Positions 38,475-45,748 of a stretch of DNA of 64,000 nt are shown here, piece by piece (within the stretch, counting starts at the first letter, position 1; the number at the start of each line of letters is the position of its first letter). Origin of the DNA: Bacteroidota bacterium (GTDB lineage Bacteria > Bacteroidota > Bacteroidia > AKYH767-A > 2013-40CM-41-45); contig SHNE01000017.1 in assembly GCA_004295015.1 (NCBI GenBank), positions 1 to 64,000 of the forward strand. The letters run 5' to 3'. The notes beneath the pieces are model-generated. The model was not told where the DNA came from. It saw nothing but the letters and a program-made list of their open reading frames with translations, and ran no database searches. A program made the translations under genes and the position numbers.

Positions 38475-39161
38475 ATGCTACCCTTGCGCGTACAATTTAA
38501 AATAGCTCTTCTAAAGAAATGCTTTCTTCTTGCCATTCTGTGTGTGGCAACACTTCTTCCTGTTTCCGGCTTCTCTCAGGCTAAAGAGGAGAAGCCCAAG
38601 TATGCCCCAGGTAGAGAAAAACACCGAAATAAAACTGATGAAATTGGCCGTAAGCAAGGCACCTGGATGTTTTACAACAACTTTGGCGAAAAAATATCCG
38701 AAATCGATTTCGTGAATGATCAGAAAGAAGGTATCGAAAGAAAATTTTATGGCTATAATAAAGTTCGGGAAGAAACGGAGTTTCTGGCTGCCGTAAAAGA
38801 TGGCCAATACACCAGATATTATTTTTCCGGTCAGGTTGCAAAGGAAGGATTTTATAAGGAAGGAAAAAAGGACGGTAAATGGACGCGTTATTTCGAAGAC
38901 GGTTCTATACGCCAGGAAGGAAATTACAAGATGAACAAACGTGATGGTGTATGGAAAACCTATAACAGAAAGGGAACAGTCGTTAGTCAATCTACCTACC
39001 ATAATGGTGTGGATGCTGCCGTAATTGAGGCGGCTTCACAAAAGAAAAAGGAAGAAGAGAAAAAAGCGGCTGAGAAAAGGGCAGCAGAGGATAAGAAAAA
39101 AGGTATACCCGTAAAGAAAGGTTTAAAATCGGATTCTACAGTTACACCGGTGAAGAAGTAA
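38475..39161 (+). CDS. exported MORN-repeat (YwqK-like) protein
   Basis: A 228-residue protein with an N-terminal signal or membrane segment (about 13-35, ending PVSGFSQA). The middle contains four or five MORN-like repeats of about 22 residues, seen as RKQGTWMFYNNFGEK, KDGQYTRYYFSGQV, KDGKWTRYFEDGSI and RDGVWKTYNRKGTV. The tail (about 180-228) is charged and alanine/lysine-rich, like a coiled coil ending in a basic stretch. The family is often labelled YwqK antitoxin, but this exported form has no toxin beside it. It begins 11 bp after the hydroxyacyl-CoA dehydrogenase gene and 53 bp before the thiolase gene, so it is probably in the beta-oxidation operon. Role unknown. Confidence 0.8.
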   Translation: MLPLRVQFKIALLKKCFLLAILCVATLLPVSGFSQAKEEKPKYAPGREKHRNKTDEIGRKQGTWMFYNNFGEKISEIDFVNDQKEGIERKFYGYNKVREETEFLAAVKDGQYTRYYFSGQVAKEGFYKEGKKDGKWTRYFEDGSIRQEGNYKMNKRDGVWKTYNRKGTVVSQSTYHNGVDAAVIEAASQKKKEEEKKAAEKRAAEDKKKGIPVKKGLKSDSTVTPVKK

Positions 39162-39213
39162 ATTTTCTCTTCTTATTTCCCCGGGGTATTTATAATTTAT
39201 CATCAGATAAAAC

Positions 39214-40392
39214 ATGAACGCATACATCATAGCAGCACACAGATCAGCAGTTGGTAAAGCGCCTAAAGGAAAGTTTAGGAATTTCAGACCTGATGATTTA
39301 GCCAGCAGCATTATCCAACATATTATGGCATCCCTTCCTCAGCTCGATAAGGATGAGATTGATGATGTAATAGTTGGAAATGCAACACCTGAAGCTGAAC
39401 AGGGTTTGAATATTGGTCGGATGATTTCGCTAATGGGCCTTGACACCGTGAAAGTACCCGGTATGACAGTGAATAGGTATTGCGCGTCCGGCCTGGAAAC
39501 AATTGCCATTGCCTCTGCTAAAATTCATGCAGGTATGGCTGATTGCATCATAGCTGGTGGTGTGGAATGTATGTCACCTATACCTTTTGGTGGATGGAAG
39601 ATCGTTCCTAATTTCAAAGTCGTGCAATCCAACCCGGATTATTACTGGGGAATGGGGCTTACTGCAGAAGCTGTGGCAAAAGATTATAAAGTTTCCAGAG
39701 AAGACCAGGATAAATTTGGATATGAATCAAATTTAAAAGCAGTTAAAGCTATTGCAGATGGAAAATTTGCAGATGAGATTGTACCGGTGAAGGTTACTGA
39801 GGTTTTTCTTGATGAGAACGAAAAAAAGAAAACAAAGGAATTTATTGTCGATACCGATGAGGGTCCACGTAGCGATACAACGATCGAACGAATGGCGAAA
39901 CTCAAGCCGGTATTTGATTCGCGTGGTACTGTCACCGCAGGAAATTCCTCTCAAACCAGCGACGGGGCTGCCTTCGTCCTCATTGTAAGCGAACGCATGT
40001 TAAAGAAGTTAAATGTTCAGCCAATTGCCAGACTTGTTGACTATGCAGTAGCCGGGGTTGAACCGAGAGTGATGGGAATTGGTCCGATTGAAGCGATTCC
40101 AAAAGTACTCAAACACGCCGGAATGAAGCAGGATGATATCCAGCTCATAGAATTGAATGAAGCTTTCGCATCTCAGTCTCTCGCCGTGATGCGAACTCTC
40201 AATTTAAATCAGGAAATTGTAAATGTAAATGGTGGCGCAATTGCACTGGGTCATCCTCTTGGATGCAGCGGTGCAAAATTATCAGTTCAGTTATTTTCTG
40301 AATTGCGTCGCAGGAAGCAAAAGTTCGGTATGGTCACAATGTGCGTTGGCACCGGCCAGGGAGCTGCAGGTATATTTGAACTATTGAATTAA
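39214..40392 (+). CDS. acetyl-CoA C-acyltransferase (thiolase)
   Basis: A 392-residue thiolase that cleaves 3-ketoacyl-CoA to acetyl-CoA and a shortened acyl-CoA. The nucleophile C90 is in [12 protein letters not shown], the His is H347 in [11 protein letters not shown], and the acid/base C377 is in [10 protein letters not shown]; all are in expected positions for the length. Its neighbours (ligase, hydratase/dehydrogenase, acyl-CoA dehydrogenase) indicate a degradative 3-ketoacyl-CoA thiolase (FadA-type) rather than a biosynthetic acetoacetyl-CoA thiolase, although the folds do not distinguish them. The next gene follows after 218 bp. Confidence 0.95.
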   Translation: MNAYIIAAHRSAVGKAPKGKFRNFRPDDLASSIIQHIMASLPQLDKDEIDDVIVGNATPEAEQGLNIGRMISLMGLDTVKVPGMTVNRYCASGLETIAIASAKIHAGMADCIIAGGVECMSPIPFGGWKIVPNFKVVQSNPDYYWGMGLTAEAVAKDYKVSREDQDKFGYESNLKAVKAIADGKFADEIVPVKVTEVFLDENEKKKTKEFIVDTDEGPRSDTTIERMAKLKPVFDSRGTVTAGNSSQTSDGAAFVLIVSERMLKKLNVQPIARLVDYAVAGVEPRVMGIGPIEAIPKVLKHAGMKQDDIQLIELNEAFASQSLAVMRTLNLNQEIVNVNGGAIALGHPLGCSGAKLSVQLFSELRRRKQKFGMVTMCVGTGQGAAGIFELLN

Positions 40393-40610
40393 ACGACTCT
40401 TCCCAATAAACGGCCAAACTTTTGATTTAAGCGAAGCTTGATTGGTGCTTTTTACAAAGCTTTTTCTTCATTTTTACTTATCTTTCATCATTCAAAGAAG
40501 TTGTTTTCCAATGGTATGCAAATAATTCAGTTGAAACTGCAACCATTCATAGGATTTCCGCTAAAAACATAATTCACCGATATTAATTATTAGGTTAAAA
40601 TTCATTTCCA

Positions 40611-42407
40611 ATGGCTCAAGAAATATCCACTACAGAAACAATTAAAGGAGGCGAATTCCTTATTCGTGAAACTAAAGCGGAGGATGTATTTATCCCTGAA
40701 GAATGGAATGAGGAGCAACTGATGATCGCGCAAACTTGCAGAGATTTTCTTGAACAGGAAGTCTATCCCAATCTTGATCGAATTGATGCACAGGAGGAAG
40801 GATTGATGCAAAGCATTCTGGACAAGGCAGGTGAACTTGGACTCTTGGGTATTTCAATTCCTGAAGTTTATGGTGGATTTGGGAAGGATTTTGTCACCGG
40901 AATGCTGGCAACAGAAAATCTGGGTGCCGGTCATTCTTTCTCAGTAGCCTACGCAGCACATACAGGTATTGGAACTCTTCCCATCTTATACTACGGAAAC
41001 AATGCTCAGAAGGACAAGTATGTTCCAAAACTTTCTACCGGTGAGTGGAAGTCCGCTTATTGCCTTACTGAACCCGGTTCTGGCTCTGATGCCAACGCTG
41101 CTAAAACAAAAGCAGTACTGTCGGCTGATGGGAAGAATTATATACTTAACGGGCAGAAAATGTGGATTACAAACGGAGGTTTTGCCGATGTATACATAGT
41201 CTTTGCGAAGATCGACAGCGATGAGAATCTGAGCGCATTTATTGTAGAAAGATCCTTCCCCGGAATTTCATTGAACCCGGAAGAACATAAAATGGGAATT
41301 AAAGGAAGCAGTACCCGTCAGGTGTTTTTTAACGATTGTATAGTGCCTGTTGAAAATCTTTTGAGTGAAAGAGGCAATGGTTTTAAAATTGCCGTGAATA
41401 TTCTAAACTTGGGTCGAATTAAGTTAGCAGGAGCAGCAATTGGTGGTTCTAAGAGAATTTCAACTCAATCTATCGCTTATGCCAATGAACGACAACAATT
41501 CGGCAGACCAATATCTAAATATGGTGCGATCAGATATAAACTTGCTGAACAAGCCATCCGAATTTATGCCTGTGAAGCTGCTATTTTTCGTTGCAGCAGA
41601 AACATGGAGGATGCCATCTCAACATTAATTGCTTCGGGAATGGAGGAGGGGAAAGCTAAATTAAAGGGGGTAGAACAATTTGCTGTTGAAGCTGCAATTC
41701 TAAAAGTTGACGGAAGTGAAGTACTCGATTATGTGGCAGACGAAGGTGTTCAAATATACGGAGGGATGGGTTACAGTGCAGAGGCTCCAATGGACAGAGC
41801 ATATCGTGATGCCAGAATAAACAGGATTTTTGAAGGTACGAATGAAATCAACCGTATGCTCGCTGTTGACATGATGTTGAAGAAAGCGATGAAGGGTGAT
41901 TTGGATCTGATGGGCCCGGCAACCAAGGTTGCCTCTGAACTCATGCAGATTCCTGATATGTCTAATGTTTCAGAAGGATTTTTTGACGCAGATAAAAAGG
42001 CGATAGCAGACTTTAAAAAAGCAGTGCTTTTGGTGGCAGGTTCGGCCGTTCAGAAGCTGATGATGGAACTTGCGAAAGAACAGGAAGTTCTCATGAATAT
42101 AGCTGATATGTTAATCGATTTATATGTTAGCGAATCTGTTCAACTAAGAGTAGAAAAGCTGGCCGGCATCAAAGGAAATGAAGCTTGTAAGGAGCAAATT
42201 GAAATGATGCGGGTTTATCTTTATGATGCAGCTGATAGGATCAATAAGGCCGGAAAAGATGCTATCACCTCTTTTGCAGAAGGGGATGAACAAAGGATGT
42301 TATTGATGGGTCTTAAGCGCTTTACCAAGATGCCTTCAATGAATGTAAAGGAATCAAGAAGGACCATTGCAGCAAAGCTTATTAAAGAGAACAAGTACTG
42401 TTATTGA
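40611..42407 (+). CDS. acyl-CoA dehydrogenase
   Basis: A 598-residue FAD enzyme performing the first oxidation of beta-oxidation. The FAD/substrate loop YCLTEPGSGSDANAAKTKA is near residue 145-165, followed by YILNGQKMWITNGGFADVYI, and the catalytic Glu is in RINRIFEGTNEINRML. About 180 residues follow that site, making it a VLCAD-like long form rather than a 380-residue short-chain type. Electrons would go to ETF, not encoded here. The 218-bp gap before it contains a near-match (TATCTTTC around 40479) to a -7 element, so it may have its own promoter. Confidence 0.94.
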   Translation: MAQEISTTETIKGGEFLIRETKAEDVFIPEEWNEEQLMIAQTCRDFLEQEVYPNLDRIDAQEEGLMQSILDKAGELGLLGISIPEVYGGFGKDFVTGMLATENLGAGHSFSVAYAAHTGIGTLPILYYGNNAQKDKYVPKLSTGEWKSAYCLTEPGSGSDANAAKTKAVLSADGKNYILNGQKMWITNGGFADVYIVFAKIDSDENLSAFIVERSFPGISLNPEEHKMGIKGSSTRQVFFNDCIVPVENLLSERGNGFKIAVNILNLGRIKLAGAAIGGSKRISTQSIAYANERQQFGRPISKYGAIRYKLAEQAIRIYACEAAIFRCSRNMEDAISTLIASGMEEGKAKLKGVEQFAVEAAILKVDGSEVLDYVADEGVQIYGGMGYSAEAPMDRAYRDARINRIFEGTNEINRMLAVDMMLKKAMKGDLDLMGPATKVASELMQIPDMSNVSEGFFDADKKAIADFKKAVLLVAGSAVQKLMMELAKEQEVLMNIADMLIDLYVSESVQLRVEKLAGIKGNEACKEQIEMMRVYLYDAADRINKAGKDAITSFAEGDEQRMLLMGLKRFTKMPSMNVKESRRTIAAKLIKENKYCY

Positions 42408-42559
42408 GCAATTACAGTCACTCTTCCCTAATTCTTAATCCGACTGACTTTTATTTAAATTCATCGAAAATTGATTTTTTTTCGTTAGGTAAGGTGATTA
42501 TTTTCGGGACTTCCTTCAATTCTTAACTAATTATTAATGAAGGATTAGACTGAGTTCAT

Positions 42560-42567
42560 TACCTTTG
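42560..42567 (+). promoter_or_regulatory. -7 promoter element abutting a start codon
   Basis: TACCTTTG, an exact TAnnTTTG match, ends only 4 nt before the ATG at 42572. With the usual 5-8 nt from this element to the transcription start, the mRNA would begin at or within the ATG. No clear -33 element. Confidence 0.45.
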
Positions 42568-42571
42568 TACT

Positions 42572-45196
42572 ATGTGTGAATTTAGTCGTGTGAAATTTTA
42601 CTTTTTCATACCTTATATTCGATTTGTTTTACTGACCATTTTCTTCATAAGTGCTAAGAGTACGCTGTATTCTCAGCCTTGTTTTGAACATGCTTTTGGC
42701 GGTTACCTTAACGAAGAAGCGAGTTTAGTACGGCCTACTTTCGATCACGGTTATGTGATAATTGGAACTCGTGATGATACCACTCATCATACAAGAGCTT
42801 ATTATGTTTTAAAACTTGACAGTTTGGGTATTCCCCAATGGGAAAAATCTTATGGTGACGCCTTCAATCAGAATGGATCTTCCATCGTTCAAACTTATGA
42901 TAGTGGTTATGCATTCGTCGGCTCACATGCTTCTGCCTTATATAATGCCGTTGCAGAGGTTGTAAGAATCAGTCCAACAGGAAGCCTTGTTGCCTCGAAG
43001 ACTTACCCGCCTTTTGATGGTTGGGCAACCGAGGGAATAGGAATTGTAGCAACGCCGGACTCCGGCCTCGCTATTTCGACATATACTGATGGGTTTATTT
43101 CACAAAATTTCTATACCCTCTCGAAACTGAAACAGGATCTCAGTATCAATTGGACAAATTTTGTTTCATTCGATGGTTCCATAATGAATGAACATGATGC
43201 TGTTCAGAGTCCGACCGGAAATTTATTTACCCTTGGTCATTATGCAAATTTTTACTACAGCTCTCCTCCAATATTAAATGTAACGGAGGTAAGAAAGATC
43301 AGTCCGGGTGGCTCTTTGTTGCTTGATACTTTGTATGCCTGGAATTCCGTTTCGAACTCAATCTCACCAACCAGTGACGGTGGTGTGATAATTTGTGGTG
43401 ATCGCGACACACTAGGTGATAAGAATATATCAATTACTTTATTGGATAGCACAGGGAACCTAAGATGGCAAAAAATTCTTGGTAGTTCACGAAATGAATC
43501 CGGAAGGCATGCTCGCCAAACAAAGGATGGTGGATTTGTTATACTTGGCAGTGTCCCGCATCTCTATTTTCCATTGCTCAATGATATAATTCTTGTGAAA
43601 GTAAATGCTCAGGGAGACAGCTTATGGACAAGAACTTTTGGAGCGACATTTGATGATGTAGCCGTTCATATGCAGGAAACCTATGATGGTGGGTTTATTA
43701 TTTTAGGTAGAACCAATAGTTTTGATTCAGCTCATATCTATCTGATCAAAACGGATAGCATGGGAGTCATTTCAACGCCATATAAAATTTCCGGTCCCGG
43801 AAATTATTTTTGTAAAGGTGATTCGGTGGTATTGAAGCTTAATCCGCTCCCGGCTCCGGGATCAACTGTTCAATGGTCAAGTTCTGAAACCGGTGACAGT
43901 ATACTCGTTGGGAAAAGCGGAAATTACACAGCTTCAATCACAGACAGCCTGGGTAATTCAACAACAACTCCAAATTATTTTTTATTCTTTGCTACTATAG
44001 CTGACGCCAGACTCAGTACATCAGACACTATGGGAGTATGCACCGGCGCCAAACTTGAAAATCTGGCAGCGGCTGGCTTGTCATTTTCATATACCTGGTA
44101 TCTGGATGACACCTTGCTGGCAGATATTAAAACTAATTTTCTGCGGCCGACCCGTTCAGGAAAGTATTCGTTGAGGGTTGATAATTATTGTGGAACCGAT
44201 GCAGACACAGTTGTCATCGATTCCTTGTACTCTTTACCACCTGCCCCGGTAATGAATTTTTCCGGGAACAAATTTATTTGTGTTGGAGATAGTTTGAATT
44301 TATTTGTACCCGATAGTAATCTATCTTACCAATGGTGGTACTCGCCGGCAGGTCCCGCTCAGCCGGTGGCGGGTGCAACTGATACTTCTTTCATGGCTTT
44401 GAGAGAAGGATACTATTTTGTTCAGGCGACAGATTTTCATTCATGTGAAAGTTCATCAATTCCTCTGAATATATACTTTGACAAGTACCCTGCCTACGTA
44501 AACACATCCGGACCTGTGAGCTTTTGTCAAGGTGGTCACGTAATTTTGTCAGCGCCATCCGGGACAGATTTTTTATGGAATACAGGAGATACAGTAAACT
44601 CATTGTTTATTAACACAGCTGGCGATTTCTGGTATTCTATGACTTCCATGTTTGGTTGCCCGAAATTTTCTGATACTGTGAGAACAGAGGTTTATTTGAA
44701 ACCATACATTAACCTTGGTCCAGATACAACAATCTGTAACTACAATAATTTTCTTGTGGACGCCGGACCCGGATACAACACCTATTTGTGGCAAGATGGA
44801 AGCACTAACCAGACTTTTTTAGCCGGGACATCTTCTCCCGGACTTGATTCGGCAATCTATTTTGTCGACGTTACAGATGTTAACGCATGCGCCAACAGAG
44901 ACTCGATAATGGTACGTTTCGATGTTTGTCAGACAGTAAATGAATATTTGCTGAATGGAGAAAATATTATTGTAAAATCAACTGGTTCTTTTGAAGGTGG
45001 TATTACAGCATACAATTCTACCTCTGATAATGTTGAATTAGAAATCCTCAACCTTTCAGGTCAGTTACTGATCAGCAAAATACTTGGTCCAGGTCTCACT
45101 TACTTAGCAGGCACCGGATTCCCACCGGGATTATATTTTTATTTAGTCCGGGATCAAAAACAGCTTTTAAAAGCAGGAAAAGTACTCCTTCAATAG
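42572..45196 (+). CDS. secreted seven-repeat protein with Ig-like and T9SS-type C-terminal domains
   Basis: An 874-residue protein with a signal peptide (about 10-34). Residues 45-400 hold seven repeats of about 52 residues with cores at about 58, 110, 163, 215, 269, 319 and 372, such as TSDGGVIICGDRD and TYDGGFIILGRTN, suggesting a seven-bladed propeller. Residues 405-790 are several Ig-like segments with paired cysteines and GPDTTICNYNNF, a pattern seen in large Bacteroidota surface proteins. The last 75 residues (LEILNLSGQLL, FPPGLYFYLVRD, AGKVLL) resemble a T9SS sorting domain but lack a clear YPNP start. It shares architecture with the 8512-10095 product. Likely cell-surface or released; ligand unknown. 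Confidence 0.8.
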   Translation: MCEFSRVKFYFFIPYIRFVLLTIFFISAKSTLYSQPCFEHAFGGYLNEEASLVRPTFDHGYVIIGTRDDTTHHTRAYYVLKLDSLGIPQWEKSYGDAFNQNGSSIVQTYDSGYAFVGSHASALYNAVAEVVRISPTGSLVASKTYPPFDGWATEGIGIVATPDSGLAISTYTDGFISQNFYTLSKLKQDLSINWTNFVSFDGSIMNEHDAVQSPTGNLFTLGHYANFYYSSPPILNVTEVRKISPGGSLLLDTLYAWNSVSNSISPTSDGGVIICGDRDTLGDKNISITLLDSTGNLRWQKILGSSRNESGRHARQTKDGGFVILGSVPHLYFPLLNDIILVKVNAQGDSLWTRTFGATFDDVAVHMQETYDGGFIILGRTNSFDSAHIYLIKTDSMGVISTPYKISGPGNYFCKGDSVVLKLNPLPAPGSTVQWSSSETGDSILVGKSGNYTASITDSLGNSTTTPNYFLFFATIADARLSTSDTMGVCTGAKLENLAAAGLSFSYTWYLDDTLLADIKTNFLRPTRSGKYSLRVDNYCGTDADTVVIDSLYSLPPAPVMNFSGNKFICVGDSLNLFVPDSNLSYQWWYSPAGPAQPVAGATDTSFMALREGYYFVQATDFHSCESSSIPLNIYFDKYPAYVNTSGPVSFCQGGHVILSAPSGTDFLWNTGDTVNSLFINTAGDFWYSMTSMFGCPKFSDTVRTEVYLKPYINLGPDTTICNYNNFLVDAGPGYNTYLWQDGSTNQTFLAGTSSPGLDSAIYFVDVTDVNACANRDSIMVRFDVCQTVNEYLLNGENIIVKSTGSFEGGITAYNSTSDNVELEILNLSGQLLISKILGPGLTYLAGTGFPPGLYFYLVRDQKQLLKAGKVLLQ

Positions 45197-45238
45197 CCTT
45201 GATTTTCAGATGTTTCATCTGTTTTTCATGTTTTTTCG

Positions 45239-45246
45239 TATCTTTG
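45239..45246 (+). promoter_or_regulatory. -7 promoter element of the metal cassette
   Basis: TATCTTTG, an exact TAnnTTTG match, 8 nt before the preferred ATG at 45255 and inside the longer frame that opens at 45210. This supports the inner start and predicts a near-leaderless mRNA. The -33 position has CTG instead of TTG. Confidence 0.5.
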
Positions 45247-45254
45247 CATTATTC

Positions 45255-45668
45255 ATGACAGCATTCAAGCGAATTCTTGCAATAGTTTTGGCCACCGTGG
45301 TTTTCGTATCATCCGGTGGTGTAGTGCTTGCTGTTCACATTTGTTCTAAAAATTCCAGCAAAGAAGTTTCCTTCTTCAGTAACGAAACCTGTTGCTCAAA
45401 GAAAACGTCTTGTTCGAATTCTGATTTTCAAAAGATTCTTAAGAAAAATTGCTGCAATCTTAAGATCACTTATCACAAGGTTGATATCTCCTCAATAAAT
45501 TCTGAGGTTGCACCACTTCCGATTCATGTAATTGATGTTAGCCATTTCAACTTCGAAAATGCTTTTGTTCAGCAGGTAATTTTAAAAAGTGTTTTAACCA
45601 ATAAAGCTCCTCCATTTTTTACTGGAGGCAAATCCTTTCTTGCTATTTCTGAGAACTATTTGATTTGA
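45255..45668 (+). CDS. HYC_CC_PP-type cysteine-rich exported protein
   Basis: A 137-residue protein from the ATG at 45255, which opens a clear signal peptide (MTAFKRILAIVLATVVFVSS). Its landmarks are an HxC (H28, C30), a CC pair (C46-C47), C53, a second CC pair (C66-C67) and a PP pair (P119-P120). These fit the Bacteroidota family named HYC_CC_PP from its motifs, here with Ile in place of Tyr. Function is undefined. The position directly before a TonB-dependent receptor and a secreted heavy-metal-associated protein suggests metal binding, probably Cu(I) or another thiophilic ion; this is inference. The cysteines fall after the predicted cleavage site, so they would lie in the periplasm or outer envelope. 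Confidence 0.8.
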   Translation: MTAFKRILAIVLATVVFVSSGGVVLAVHICSKNSSKEVSFFSNETCCSKKTSCSNSDFQKILKKNCCNLKITYHKVDISSINSEVAPLPIHVIDVSHFNFENAFVQQVILKSVLTNKAPPFFTGGKSFLAISENYLI

Positions 45669-45748
45669 TTTTTGTGATGATGTTTAGGCGAAAAGCCTGA
45701 GACCTCTTAGTGGGTTTAATGTACATTCAATCACAAAATTTGTATCAA

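Noticed and set aside
38511-39002. 163-codon minus-strand frame
   Set aside because: Antisense to the MORN-repeat gene. Its hydrophobic stretches arise from complementing lysine-rich codons.
38475-39161. Toxin-antitoxin system (YwqK antitoxin label)
   Set aside because: No toxin-like gene is adjacent, and the product is exported. The label comes from the MORN-like repeat family and does not show TA function here.
40393-40610. Regulatory RNA or terminator between thiolase and acyl-CoA dehydrogenase
   Set aside because: Short AAGCTT-like repeats are visible near 40430-40470, but no stable stem followed by a T-run could be assembled. A TATCTTTC at about 40479 is one base off a -7 box, so at most a weak promoter.
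45668-45718. Possible riboswitch: CTGAGA with flanking AGGCGAAAAGCCT
   Set aside because: CTGAGA occurs in thi boxes, but the rest of the TPP consensus (such as a GAACCTGAT block) is missing and the downstream gene is not a thiamine gene. Only a 4-bp stem is seen.
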